From: Schistocephalus solidus
Taxonomy: Eukaryota > Platyhelminthes > Cestoda > Diphyllobothriidea > Diphyllobothriidae
Assembly: GCA_017591395.1 (NCBI GenBank)
Contig: WEDG01004983.1
Location: forward strand, 186,001 to 250,000
Direction of reading: 5' to 3'
Length of the DNA stretch: 64,000 bases
Shown: piece by piece, positions 34,776 to 47,189 of the stretch
Position numbering within the stretch: position 1 is the stretch's first letter
How the letters are laid out: each line of letters begins with the position of its first letter
The notes under the pieces: model-generated
What the model saw: only the letters and a program-made list of their open reading frames with translations
Database searches by the model: none
What the model was told of the DNA's origin: nothing
Made by a program: the position numbers and the translations under genes

Positions 34776-37224
34776 CAGATCCCTTACAAATATAGGCAAA
34801 ATAAGCACACAATATGAGCCACATTAACTGACGAAAAGTGCAAAGCTAACGTCCTCAAAATTCCCGCAGTAGACAGGAAGTTAAGCTTAATATACTTGGC
34901 AAAGCATGCATCCTGCCAAGCGTTACATGACGCAAGGTCATCGATGAATAATTTTTTCACTAAAAGGTCTTGGCTACAAAATATTTAAAAGAGGTCATGA
35001 GTAAACATTTTCATAGGAGAAAACTGGAACATGAAACTTCATGCTCAACGAATCGCATCTTCTTCTGAACTGCTTTCTGGAACTCGCCTCTTGGCTCCCA
35101 TCAACACACCTGTCTTTTAAATAAACAACCCAATGCGATAAATGGTGCAATGCATCGAAAAGGAATTCGTAAAAATCACTTTAAAATTAGAAAACCAAGA
35201 CCTAAGCATAAACAGGCGAATCAAATTACCCAACTGTAGGGAGCCCAATTGTCAGAATGAAGCACTTTGCTTGAATGAACACGCTAGCATTGAAAAATTT
35301 AACATGTACTGGACTGAACACGAGGAGCTGATGTGAATTATTTACTAAAAAACCCCGTTTTATTTTTTGCAAAAGGGCCAGAGATAAGCATGCATACATA
35401 AGCCTTTTTTTAGATCCCACACTTTTACTCCAAATACCAGGCAAGACAAGTGAAGGTAAACGCCGACACGTGTACATTGTGACGACTTTTTTGCAACCGA
35501 GAATATAACGGCCAGGATTAGCACTCGATTCTCGACAGTTCACTATGCTAATGGTTCAAGTAAACTACACGTAACGGATCTGCGAACAAAAATTACGCAG
35601 AGAGTGAACGGGCAGCAATACATAACACACTAGAAGTCCTGAAGGAAGTTTACTAGACGTCGCAACTGACGACTGGCAGGCTCTACCAACTAATCTGAAG
35701 TACAGGGCAGAAGAAACGGGCATAAAGAAGCAAAATCTTCGTCCTGGACAACATAATGTTGAATTTAAGGACCCGTTCTGTGCACCTTTGTCCTGGAGGT
35801 GCCGTCACTTTGTACCGCTACCCAAAGCTATGGCGCGTGACATATTTGGGGCGTGTCCATTAATATGCGACATGAACGAACACAGGGTAGATTACATTTT
35901 AACAACGAGTGCTTAAGGCCACTTAAAAACTGATGCGACGGCGCGGCTCACTTGCGTAGAAATAAACGAACAGTACATGGGGTTTTACATGAGACACACC
36001 GTTATTTGGCGTAGTCTTTGATTAGTAGATTTCTGGCGAATTGCGGAGACGACGGCGAACGGTAACGGAAATCGGCTTAACTTAGGCGTCATGGGTTACA
36101 TCCGAATTCTCGAAAGTATTTTGGACCATGCGAATGTCTAAGTGATCTAGGCAACGGTTCATGAGGGCAGTAAATCAGGAAGGTTGCTCCACGCATCATT
36201 TGACACTTTCTTAGAGTAAACGAAACGGCAACTAAAACCGTCTAACATCTGAAATTTATCAAAATATTCCATAGAAGATGGCCAAGATAAGGGAATTTCT
36301 CATTCGACAAAAAAACGGGTTAAACCCTCACCTGATTGCAGTAACTCGAAGTACACGACACACAAATGCTTGCACACGAACTGCAGACAGAAGTATGAAT
36401 AAAGATTGCCAAGACAAAAGTTTATGTCTGCGCTGCTAAACATCATAATTTTAAGTCGGAAGTGCATTAATCTGCAAGACATTTAACTCGGGTGTTTCAA
36501 TTGCTGGGTAGAACGCAAGACTGCGTCCCCATTCGCTAGGAACCCATATCGCAAAACGCATAAATAAAACTGGAAGTCACAGTCGCATAAATGCAACTTA
36601 AAACCTTAAAATTACTAGCGGCTAGGGCAAAAGTTACCGGGACAACGAATGCACAACAATTAAAATACTGTGGCGAAAGTGATTATGGAAAAATGAAAAA
36701 CGGAACGTAATCAGAAGACTGTAAACCAACTACTCAGTAATAAACGTTTCGCATTTGCCAACTGACAACTCCATATAGTAAATTGTAAATGCATTCTAGC
36801 CTGATAGGAAAAAGTTGTAAGACGGTAAATTCTACAAAAAAATCCCGGCAACTGACATGGAACAGGCGGCAGATTAGCGATGAGGTGAGACAACAACGCT
36901 CAGTTTTTAAAATTCACTCGGCCAATAAATCTACTAGTCGCTGCTAAAACCTCACTTAAAGGGCGCGATACTAAAACGGTAACAAAAACATCAAAAGTCC
37001 CGAGTGGAATTCAAAGCAGTGATGAAAAAGGGCAAGGTTCTAGTCACTGGAACGTCCGTTGCATTGGTCTTGTGGCGGTCGGAGCTGCGACAAAAGGCAA
37101 CACTGAAGCGGACAAATGTCACATAGCAGTTCACTACATGCACAGAAAGAAGCCACTAACCATGCATGATTTACAGTTAGCCGACAAATTTGCTTGTACT
37201 AATTAAGGGACTGTCGGTAACTCA
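34776..37224. other. intronic stretch without recognised features
   Basis: AT-rich, no recognised domain or repeat. Confidence 0.4.
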
Positions 37225-38065
37225 TGCGGTAATTGCTTTAAAAAAATAGGGCGTGGGCGGAGTCGCTTTGGTCTGCAGCTCACTTGCGTCTGCCCGCCCG
37301 CATTCTCCAGTGGGGAGAAAACTGAGCCCTGGAAACCAAATTGACAGAGATGCCTTGCCAAGGCCGCCTAAACAGGACACGGGAATAGGAACCACCTCGC
37401 CCACTTTAAATAGGTGGCTTTGGGATAAATTTCAGGTGTAAATATGCCCGTGTCTTAACGCTAACACTAACCCTAACATACAACTAAACTGTCACCTTCA
37501 TCTTAATCCTAACCTTATTCTAAATCTACACCCTACTGTTAACACAATAAAAACCTTAAATCTTAGCTTAATCATGACCCTAAACCCAACTCTGACCTTC
37601 ATCTCAAATGTAAACGTAACCCTTATCTTAACCCTCAGCGCCACATGAATCCTAAACATAATATCTGTTGAATTTAGTGCAAAGTCACATATACTGTGGA
37701 CGGTTCCTTTTCCCCGTCTGCCGTTTAGGCAGCCATACGAGGCTTCCTTACCAGCAAATTTACTAATGGCAGTGCGAGCGCCGAGCCCTCGTTCGTTTCT
37801 GACCTCTTTCTAAAATACATATGATGCCCTTAAGTTATGAAGAGGAGACAGTGTAAAACCCCGTTTCCCTGCGACTATAAGGGCATTTTGTCATAAAAAT
37901 GAGGTTGAGACAAGTAGAAGAACTACAGGTGGCCAGGAGAGAGTAACTACTCCCGTGTCCAAACTTGAATATTTATCCAAACGCCAACTGTTCTAGGTCC
38001 AACCCTAGCTCTTACGCCCAAAACCATAACACTAGCCCAAACCCTTCACCTTCCCTAAGAATATA
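37225..38065. repeat. GGCCGCCTAAAC repeat with decayed CCCTAA tracts
   Basis: GGCCGCCTAAAC at 37362-37373 and a one-mismatch inverse copy (GTTTAGGCAGCC, about 37725-37736) flank a 190-bp run of ACTAACCCTAAC-type words (37455-37640). A second short tract lies at 37997-38050. Similar pairing is seen at 7684-7890. Confidence 0.45.
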
Positions 38066-39356
38066 GTGCAAAGCTACTTGTAATACCAAAAGTGCGTATG
38101 CTTATGTCGCCACATTACAGTCTCCTCAAAACCAAATACTAACTTAATAGACCGACAGCTTCAAAATCTGACTGCAGGTCAAAGTTTGAATAATTAAACT
38201 AAAGAATGCCGTGGGCGTACCGTTACTGTGGTTTATAACCTTCCCCCTCCCCCAAAATCAAACAGCATGCATGCTATGCTCATAAATGATCAGCCCCTAC
38301 TGATTGGTTCTGTAAGAAAAAAACAGAAGTTAGAACAAACTCGAGCTAACTTTAAAATGAGTCGACCGAAAAACAGCCAACGGAAAAAAAATAATAAAAA
38401 AGGGTCCAAGCCAGGAATTTGAAATGCAAATGGCAAAAGACTGAATGCTAACAGGGCTTTCCACCACCACGAGCGTATCACAAAACTTTTCACGAAAGGG
38501 GGCGCCTGTTCAATCGGTCTAGAAATCTCTCTGGAACTATCCTATTGGAGGCTCAGGCTGTTTCAATCATCGCATCATACTCATCACCACGCAGCCAACA
38601 GGACCAAACAGGAAACTTTTCCCGTTAATATGACCTTTCCGTCGCCTCTTATTCCTCTGACATGTAGGCCTGTGTGAGAGTGAATGAGGATTATAAGGTT
38701 GCAGTATGCATGTTGTCAAAAATCCTTAGTGTTCCCAACAAGACAATCGCAGACCGGAAGGACTGTTAACGTGTAAAAAATGCATATGGTATATACCAAA
38801 CGGCGATTATGTATTACGTCATGCACTGCTCCTAATCTAATCAAAGTGTGTTCGCCTTGGTGGGATGGCAACAAAAGGGTACCGAGATGGTGAGTGAGGT
38901 GGATTCGGCCAAGAGTAAGCGCTTAGTCCCCTAATGTAGACCAACCAGGTACGCCCTCAAACTATCCCGAAAAGCAAAGAGTCCTGCCTAAGAAGATTGC
39001 CGATTGATGGGGTAGGTCCCTTAAGCTCCGTACACAAGATCTGGCTAAAATAGCTCCTTACTGTGGCCTTTATATCACCATTAACTCACATGAGGTTCTA
39101 GACCCACTGGGAAACGTAAAATTAGGAAACAGGTAGCGTGTAGAACGCACAGGCGGGCTGTTTAGTTTTGTCAGCCACTGCAATCATATCCGCTTCTGAC
39201 AGTCTTAGCTTTGTACTGCCACCAAAATGCGGTGAGTATGCGATGAGAGGCTGAGATAGAGGCAGGGAAAGCCTGTTTTAATCTGTAAAAAATCACCCAC
39301 AAGTCACCGTTTGCCTACCTTGCACAGCATTGGTGGGCTCCGTTGTTGGTGATGGT
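38066..39356. other. intronic stretch without recognised features
   Basis: No gene or clear repeat seen. Confidence 0.4.
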
Positions 39357-39400
39357 GGAACTGAGAAGTAGACGTGTTCACTGGAACGAGAACTTTAGTC
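39357..39400 (-). repeat. PLE B tail scrap
   Basis: Minus strand CTAAAGTTCTCGTTCCAGTG and ACGTCTACTTCT match the end of the PLE B tail at 59463-59430. Confidence 0.45.
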
Positions 39401-39589
39401 GAACCTTTCATTAAATGCAACATCAAATTCGGGTAATACGTGCATAAGGGAATGCAGTCGTCATGGTATCACATGTATCTAGCAAAATTGGCGACTTCCC
39501 CTTCATGGCAGATGAATGCCCTTTGAGCGATTTTGGCATGATGGCCGCCATTCGAGTCATTAATAGCCGGGTTATTTAGTTTGAAGGTG

Positions 39590-39765
39590 ACTGCGCCCGG
39601 TCCCTACCCGGTCTTCTTGACTCTATCTAAACACCGGGCTCAGGTGCGTAGGGGATGCGAGTGTGGCAGATGCCACGCAAGCCTACTATAATTCACAGCC
39701 AAGTCACCGTTCTATGAAGCACACACCGGAGATCATTGTTTGCGACGGTCAAATTGACGATGCTG
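39590..39765 (+). repeat. solo 3' tail of the non-LTR element
   Basis: CCCTACCCGGTCTTCTTGAC, ACACCGGGCTCAGGTG, AAGTCACCGTTC and GCGACGGTCAAATTGACG follow the order of 34570-34760. No coding part. Lies about 200 bp downstream of a WDR6 donor in transcription sense, on the opposite strand. Confidence 0.65.
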
Positions 39766-39964
39766 CCCATCAAAAATACCCCTATCATAATTTGACTATA
39801 TAAGACAGCATTTGAAGCACGTGGGAAAATCGAGAGCTAGAAAAGAACGAAGATAGAACAGTTGACTGGTGTTTTGAGTGAAGAACATGTCACCGGTTAG
39901 CGGGAAGAATTTAAAAAATGGCCCAATACAGGTTAGATAATAAGGGTAAAACCAAAATTTTTAC

Positions 39965-40412
39965 CGGAGACTGCCATCAGAACAACCAGCAATCAGAAGC
40001 AATTCTGTCGGACCGGACTCGAAACCCAGCAGACACATGACCCGTAGATCGCAGCTGCCCCTCGCGCGTTTTCTAGGTCCAATGGGGCAGGTGGGCAGAC
40101 TTATCAACGTAGAAGTAGGCGAAACAGCAGCAGCAGCAGCAGCACTAACGCCACCGGTAGCCCCCACAGAGGAGTCTAGACGTACCCAGCCGAGAAGACC
40201 GGGAGAGATGGTGTCGGCATCCGGAGAGAGGCGCCAGAGAGCCAGCATGCCTCGGCCGCCACCAGTGACAAAGAAACGAAACGCGGACGGGCATTCGCCT
40301 TTGCGGCTGGCGGCAATTGACTCTCTGTTCAGAACCGGCGCGATACAGCGAATGTTGGAGATATGACCGCTGTAAAAGCGAGGCTCACTCGGCTCAACAC
40401 GGCAACAATCAC
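39965..40412 (-). CDS. WDR6: WDR6 exon with two WD40 blades and a poly-Ala insert
   Basis: Third visible WDR6 exon. It holds a GHISNIRCIAPVLN blade start, the blade FFVTGGGRGMLALWRL, a low-complexity insert and the blade LLLIAGCSDGSLR. These match the WDR6 order of HISSVRA-like, AGGR-like and AACSDG-like segments. The acceptor CTAG lies at 40416-40413 after a C/T-rich tract. The donor is CCG|GTAAAA at 39965. The exon enters at codon position 2 and leaves with two bases of a codon; the terminal exon supplies the third base (CG+T, Arg). A run of GCT/GCA/GCC codons near 40123-40146 encodes six alanines in a loop, a CAG-type expansion. Entry at position 2 does not fit the phase-0 end of the preceding visible exon, so one exon of length 1 mod 3 is missing between them. 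Confidence 0.82.
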
Positions 40413-40439
40413 CTAGTGTGGGAGGAAGGTGTCCCATGT

Positions 40440-43400
40440 AATGGAGAACAGAAACAACACGTAATTCAAAGTGAAATTTTACACTATGTGGAGCACTGCG
40501 TAGGTGAAATAATGTTGAGAAGTATTTTGGTACAGGAAACTAACAGTGACCTAAATCACCTGTACTGGGAGGAGGGATGTTTTTAAATTTCTTGAGTAGG
40601 ACAATTGAGCATAAATTTTAGGGTCCAGAGGAAAAGGTTAAAGTTCGTACAAGCATGTATGTCAAAATTTTAACTCATCATCAATAATTGGTATCGGCGG
40701 TTGACATTCAAGACCAGGTTTTTTGACTCGACGAAAGACAGTTTCGAGGTCACGAAGTCCGATGGGAATGGAAATGCCATGTCGTAGAAGCGAATTCACA
40801 GCCTATTTCCCAGCAGATTTTGAAGGCTTTTTTCAACTAATAAGACGACATTTACAGAGAAAGGGAAGAACTAAATCGGCCTTGCATATGGGAAGCAACT
40901 TACTTAAAACTTAAAAACCTCACACAAGCACAGTTTCCGTCGCTGAAAGAAGTTATAGAAAGAGGCCTATCTAATGAAATGTCAGCTGAATTTCTAAAAT
41001 GGGTTTTTAGATTAGAAATAAAAAAATATGTAGGGTTTAAATACTGATGACAGTGGGCAAATTCCAGCCCGATCTGTTCTTGACCAATTTATTGAGATAA
41101 ATGAAGCATTGAGGCAATAAATACGCAGATCTGTCGGCACAAAATGAAATTCAATAAAAAACGTTAGTTTAACAAAATCAAAGTGTCTAGGGACAGCCCA
41201 TTCCCAAATTTTTCCTCTGAAATCCGGCGGCAGTATACCTAGGTGATTTTGAGTGGGGAAGAGGTGAGCTAAAGACTTTGTTCTCCGATCTGATCGTGAG
41301 AGGCGAAGGTCATAGACTTAACCTGCGTTATCTGAAATCTCAAAAATTGGCCACACAAGGAAGATTTAGAAATAGCCTCAAAAACATATGGCAACAGTGA
41401 TGGTGGAGTCTTTAAAAGCTGGCGGTGTCGAAAATCGAGCCTGTTGAATGTTGCAAGTCTACTTTGTTCACTTATAAGATTCCGCCAGTTTGCCTGCACA
41501 ATGCCGCAACGAAAGGAAAAATGGCGACGACCTGAGAAGACTACATTCCTCAAGTGAAGTAAACAAGAACATGAATTTGAAGCTGACTGTTAAAGTTCTC
41601 TCACATTCAAAAAGGGGGTTAATAAACACACACACACGCACACAAGATGGAAGAGTAGCATGATCGTGCCGACTCAGGTAGAAGAAGACTGCTCAGCTAG
41701 TGGTGAAAAGGTAAGGTAAAGCAAAGCCACTCAATTCACCCTCACGCGAAGTAAACATTTTGTGAAACTTAATTTTGGAAAATCAGTGGTGAGAAAGTAA
41801 CACGAAATCCCATCTGCATCATAAATCCCCTCTATAGGATGGTTAAGATTTTCTGTCGGAAAAGTTGGAACTCACCACAGCACCGTTTTACATGTCAGTA
41901 TGTGTGTTATTGTGCGGAAGTTGAGAAGTAAAGCATACATTCACGCAGTTTACTTCTATATCGCGCGCCTATTTGGGATACTTCATGGGATAGCATATTA
42001 AGGTGAATGAGTGAATGACTATTAGCCCCAATTTTGAGTCCCGATTACGCTGGAGGGTACATTTTTACATAGGGCAGCGAACTCACATGAATATCGCTAC
42101 CGAAACGTATACTTTAGAGGGTACTACGCGTGACAAAGTTAGAGGTCAGGGAGGGCTGTAGCGAACGTGTTTGCTCTTCCCGACTGGCCAATGACAACGA
42201 AAGTCAATGGAAAATGAGACATGCCAACGACGAAGCTGGGAAAATTTTTCTAATAAAACAGTGGGGAACCTAGCATACGCAAAATGCCGAAATTTACCAA
42301 AGATTGATAATCATTCGCAAACTAACATCAGTGCATGTACCAAGGCTTTGAAATATTAATGAACAAACTTGAGTGAATTGAAAACTTGAAAGGAATTGTG
42401 AAAATTTAGATTATTTAACTTTTAGAAAAAGCGACAAATTGTGAAAACGTGAAAAATCGCTATAAATGCGACGAATAAATTTAAATAGAACTGACAGGTG
42501 ATAACGTAAGCATATAATTTTGTGTATATTAAAGGAAATATATTCTTTCGTCAAATTTTTTTATATGTATTTCTGTTATTGGATTATAAGTAGCTTCCGA
42601 TCGTCCTTGAAATACCAGTGCATATTTCACGATTTTCACTTTTTCTCACCGATTGGCAATAAGGTTAGATCCTGTTCTATGCGTTCATCGAAACCGTCAA
42701 ACTAAGATATTGCTTAAAAGCATTTACAGAAGTAGTGAGCTTTGAGATATTATTTCTAATGGAGATGGTCGTTTGCGTCATATTTGTAGATTCAAACAAG
42801 CATGAAACTCATTGCTGAGGAAGATGAACGTCCACTACAAAGTCGACCATTCACATGCCTATGACCAATTAAAACACGTTTTATTATAAGTTATACCTTT
42901 AAAAGGTGCGTTAATTAGATACGTGGCTGACAAATATATGCGACCTTTGCCTTTTGCCAAGGTTAAGTCAAGGTGAACATTTGGAAATTATCGGCTTTGT
43001 GACTTCCCTGAAACGAGGTTATACATTTTCAACTGAAACAAAAATAATTTATATTTCGCTTTATATTGGAGCGTTTCTGCTACATTCGTTTAGTTTAGTG
43101 CCCCGTTCTAAGACTGAAAATACACAAAAAAGTATCCGAATATATACTAAGGTTTTGCAAAAACTGCTTATCTTTTGCCTATTGCGTTTCTTAATTGCGG
43201 ATTAGCGAAAACTAAATTAAATTAAAAAATAATCTATCGCATCCTTTCAATTGAATATAAGTGTGTTTGCATTCCATTTCCATGGTGGCTTGGTTAATAA
43301 GCCAGAACTAGCCAGTGCACTCTCTCTGGTCTTTGACGGTAATGTGATTCTGCCTATAAAAGTAGCCGTTGTGCGACTGACAGCGGGGCAATAGAGCGAA

Positions 43401-43789
43401 ACATAAGTCAGAGCATTATGAGAGTCCAGTAACCGATCGAATAGCTACCATAAACCAACAGTAATTATTCATTGCCTGAACGCTCTTAACACATGCCCAT
43501 GACTACTGTTAGTTGGCTGCTATCGATTTCGCTGCCTAACCCTAAATTAAGTTACAGTGCAGGTCTGCTGAGGAATAATCAAAATGTCGCATTAATCGAA
43601 TTGGGCATCTTAAAATTTCACATGAGTATAAGGACACAACGCAAAATGAAAATAGCTGGTATTCAGGACGTCCTGACGCACGTCTCACTCAGAAATCATT
43701 TCATGGCCTGAACAGAATGTTTACCTAGACATGAAGGCAAACAGGTAACAGGAAAGGTGTGGCCAAGACGCGGAGACTATAGCAAGTAG
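40440..43789. other. WDR6 intron stretch without recognised features
   Basis: AT-rich; a short CA-rich run near 41623-41645. The missing WDR6 exon should lie between 40.4 and 54.9 kb but was not recognised here. Confidence 0.35.
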
Positions 43790-43867
43790 GTGGTAGAAGC
43801 GAACAGGCGAGATCCAGGAAGCAGTTCAGAAGAAGGAGAGGTGATCAGGGCGAACGTGGTTTATTTT

Positions 43868-43906
43868 CCTGACGTTTCGGATTCTCTATCGAACCCATCA
43901 TCAGGG
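43868..43906 (-). ncRNA. hammerhead-like core, PLE B minus tail
   Basis: Minus strand CUGAUGA (43904-43898), U, helix II GGGUUC/GAAUCC with loop GAUAGA, GAAA (43878-43875), then CGUC. The ACGU after GAA is self-complementary, typical of dimer-acting hammerheads. AATAAA follows. Confidence 0.55.
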
Positions 43907-43989
43907 AGAGCAGCAGAAAGGGTGATAGATGAACAAGATGAGCAGTATTTATAGTACGTAGTGGCCAAGCGATCACATGTGAACTACAA

Positions 43990-45109
43990 TTAGCAGCTAT
44001 CGTGCTGGGGGTCGTAATTGATGCGATGATAGCTTCGTTGTCCGTGTCCGAGTCGTTAATGGCCGTCATTTCATCATCCATGTTGGATGCAGGCGTGATA
44101 ATGCCCCGGCAATTTGGCTCACTGTCATTGGAAGGGTCGGTTACCCACGTCCACCCCACGTGACACATTTCCCTGTTTAGGCGATGCCCAAAAACAGAAT
44201 ATGGGAATGGGAGTTCATTGCGCTTGTTGATAGACTGTGGGTCTGAGAACCATGACTTAAGCAGCTCGCATCTCACGTTGTTGTCACCACTTGCGAGGAT
44301 TTTGGCCTCATCAAACATGAAAATATGGGCCGGTCATGTTGAATGAGCTGTAACCTGAGAGCCAGCGTCTTTTCTCCTCACAACAGTCGCGTGCACGGCC
44401 ACTCGCATCCGGAGTAATATCCTGGTTTCTCCGACGTAGTTGATATCTTCACAACAACACCAGATCCGGTAAACGACGCCACACGTTTCCTGCCATGGCA
44501 GCTTGCCTTTCGGCCTCATGACTCGGCACCTGATGGTTGTCTCTGGCCTGTGTGCCACCCCAACTCCAAGTGGAGTGAGAAGGCGGCTGACGGCTTCCGA
44601 GATGTTCCTCAAGTATTGAAGAGCTCGCCAGAATTTAGGGCCAGGTTGGATTTGGTCTCTCGTGTTGTTTGCGTATGCACTGGTTGAAAAATGTGTGCGG
44701 GTAGCCATTCGCTCTCAGTACCCATCGAACATATTGCACATAAGTAACTTTGTCTTTCCATTTCAATGAAATGCGCCTCGACGCACCGGTTTAAGTACCC
44801 TTATGCAACAGCATTGGTGAGTGACTGTGTGGTTGCTGTTAAAGTTCAGTATTTGCGTCGTATTGGTTGCTTTTCTGAACAATCTCTGCGGCAAACGAGG
44901 ACATCCAGGAAGGCCAGCTGTTTGTTTTCTTCTTCCTCCATCGTAAATTGAATGTCCGGGAAGACGGCGGTGTGGCATTCTTGGAATGCCATCACCTGAT
45001 TCCCGTTTGACGACATACCGAACCCCTCGGCGTGCCCTTCATATGCTCGTAGATCGTTCCGTTCCCATATTCCGTGTTGTGACATCGTCTGAACACACAA
45101 ATGGGTCAC
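43990..45109 (-). pseudogene. PLE B thumb and GIY-YIG endonuclease
   Basis: Thumb: IQFTMEEEENKQLAFLDVLV (45109-44846 frame), then a frameshift to NFNSNHTVTHQ. Linker: PKFWRALQYLRNISEAVSRL and LTPLGVGVAHRPE. GIY-YIG: VVYRIWC, NYVGET (the YIG strand), LLRMRVAVH with the catalytic Arg, then one in-frame TGA at 44336-44334. It continues IFMFDEAKILASGD, ELLKSWFSDPQSINKRN and LPFPYSVFGHRL. Only one stop breaks the 290-codon endonuclease frame, so this is a fairly young copy. Confidence 0.85.
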
Positions 45110-45345
45110 GTGGGGAGGACGTGGGTGACCGACACTTCCAGTGTCAGTGAGCTAACTTGCCGAAGCATTATCACGCCCGCATCCATTAACAACTAAGACA
45201 CGGACGACCAAGCTATCATTGCATCAATTACGACCCCCGGTGGTGATCGAGATAACTGCTATTTGTGGTTCACATGTGATTGCGTGGCCACTACGTACTA
45301 TAAACACTGCGCACCTTGTGCATCTATCACCCTTTCTGCTACTGT

Positions 45346-45386
45346 CTCTGATGATGAGTAAGAGAGAGAGAATCCGAAACGTCAGG
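45346..45386 (+). ncRNA. hammerhead-like core, PLE B plus tail
   Basis: CUGAUGA (45348-45354) and GAAACGUC (45376-45383) are intact, but helix II has decayed into an AGAG repeat. AATAAA follows. Confidence 0.45.
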
Positions 45387-45430
45387 CAAATAAACACCAT
45401 GTTCCAGTGATCGCCGCTCTTTCTTCTACA

Positions 45431-47189
45431 GCAGGCAGGTTGAAAAGATACCTTGAAATTGCCTATCTTGTGCGGCTCTCAAAAACATATCATAACTTAC
45501 CAAGCCTAGAGTACGCCGTCCGAGGTTTCAATCCGTCAGGGAACAATCGAAAAGCGAAATTTCCCAGTCGGATGTCCTCACTGCCGGTGATGCAAGTAAA
45601 ATCTGGCAAGAGTGAGACAAAAAGATAATCCAATGGACTTATTCTTTATATGCATAAAAGACAACTTTCATGCCCTAAAGAGACATATCTCGATAGCTTG
45701 ATGGTTGTAAAACCTAAAATGTTTATCGCTCAGGTGACAAAATGGCTTCGTGCAAGATCAGTGCTTCCGGCCTACGCTCCGGGACATGACGTATCTCAAA
45801 AGCTGTCTGTTTGGTTATTTTCGCAAGTGAAAAACCTCCGGAAATGAGTTCAGGTAAAAGGCACGAGTTGCGGTTGCAGTCTGCCAGGAAGACTACATAT
45901 GACCTAACATTAGCCCTTTGAACATCCGCCTGCTAAATCCACAAAGCTCGAGCAGAGGACATGTATAATGCAAAAGACTGCACCGACTACAAGCTTATCT
46001 CACCTCCGTCTTTTTAATGAACCTGGACAACGCCTACACTCGTTCAAAATAAGATAAGTTTTTTTAAGCCTTTGTCTCACTTATTTCTAAGCTCGCCAAA
46101 CTTTAGCGAGTTTAGTGTGTCTAGCTTCAGAACTAGGATTATTTGTATTATTCGTAAACTAACGTCATTTAGGGTTTCGTAACTGCCTCTGAAGCTTTGG
46201 ATTGATAATGCGGTCGACTGACTGGCAATGGAATCCGCTTCTTTACTAAATTCCCATCCCTGAGGTTGGCTATAGATTGAGTCTGTGTAATGCTCCAATT
46301 GAGAGACCATTATTGGCTCATGCGCCTCCTACTCAGCCTAAATCTAAAGAGCAGTCTTCTTGTCTAATTTGTGTGGTCCACTGTAGAGGTAGCGGGTGGG
46401 GAGGGAGTATTTTTTAACCCAGACGTATACCAGAAACAAAAAGTAGGTTGTGCGGTTCAATTTGTTGTGTAATCGTTAGATTATCTGCTGCAAAGACTTG
46501 TTAAACTTTTATCAAAGGATGGTGCATGAGTATCGAGGCGCGCGATAGCTTTCCTATAGTATTCTGCCTAGGGAGAACCCGGAAAGCGATCATCACACAA
46601 TGGAATGACACGTTGCATTGGCTCGGAGTCAATTAATTCAACATGTGCGCGAATACAGTGTTTTATGACCTCTAAACATATACACAGGGCTAGACCTGAA
46701 AAAAACACGCCGGACTTTGTATTGAGGCTTTCAAGGTGTATGCGGTAGGACGGAAAGACCTCTGAGGTACGGTTCTAACCTTCGAACTTTGTGTAGGAAA
46801 ACTTAATTTCATGAAATGAAATGATGCAGGAGCAGGGCACAGACGAAAAAATAGAAAAATCACCCAACACAACAGTCAAGGGAGTAAATTACCATTTTAG
46901 ACAAAAAGAAAACGAAGGTGTATGTACAGATTCCAATTATGCAAATGTGTACACGCAGGTGATCAGAAGACGAACTCTTCTACAGTTGTGCCTGCATATT
47001 TCCTAATGACATGCGATTGCTGCCAAGCAAATAGCCTACGTATATTAGAAGGTAATTAGGTTCATTGGGAAAATAGTAAACTTTATTGGTAAATTTTTGA
47101 CGCTGGTTCCCCAGGTCGTCGTAAGACTTGAGTATATGTTCAAAAAACAGTTAACATTTAAAACGTGCTTAAAAAATCAATGGTTATTT
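45431..47189. other. WDR6 intron stretch without recognised features
   Basis: No recognised gene or repeat; short open frames only. Confidence 0.35.

Larger units (their letters stand above)
25307..39964 (-). other. WDR6 intron of 14.7 kb filled with transposons
   Basis: The donor (CCG|GTAAAA) and acceptor (TTTCAG) match in phase, so this whole segment is read as one intron. It contains a Tc1/mariner fossil, an (AT)n tract, two SINEs, a plus-strand non-LTR retrotransposon lying antisense to WDR6, degenerate telomere-like tracts and a solo retrotransposon tail. An additional small exon inside cannot be excluded but is not needed by the reading frame. Confidence 0.65.
43790..45430 (-). mobile_element. 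PLE family B bracketed by outward-facing tails
   Basis: Minus-strand body: RT thumb (45109-44770), GIY-YIG (44708-44160) and tail to 43790. On its 5' side (45219-45430) sits a plus-strand copy of the same tail, including the SHVIAWPLRTINTAHLVHLS stretch that also occurs in the minus tail. So both ends show the 3' tail pointing outward. Each tail has a hammerhead-like core followed by AATAAA. The RT palm is absent. Confidence 0.85.

Noticed and set aside
37440..37650. True interstitial telomere
   Set aside because: CCCTAA words are too irregular; only a decayed or telomere-like tract can be claimed.
24523..40437. Two separate WD40 genes at 24.5-25.3 and 40.0-40.4 kb
   Set aside because: Splice sites and codon phases join them exactly, and the blades follow WDR6 order.
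41269..41553. Missing WDR6 exon at 41.3-41.55 kb (minus)
   Set aside because: The translation has no WD40 strand pattern and no WDR6 landmark.
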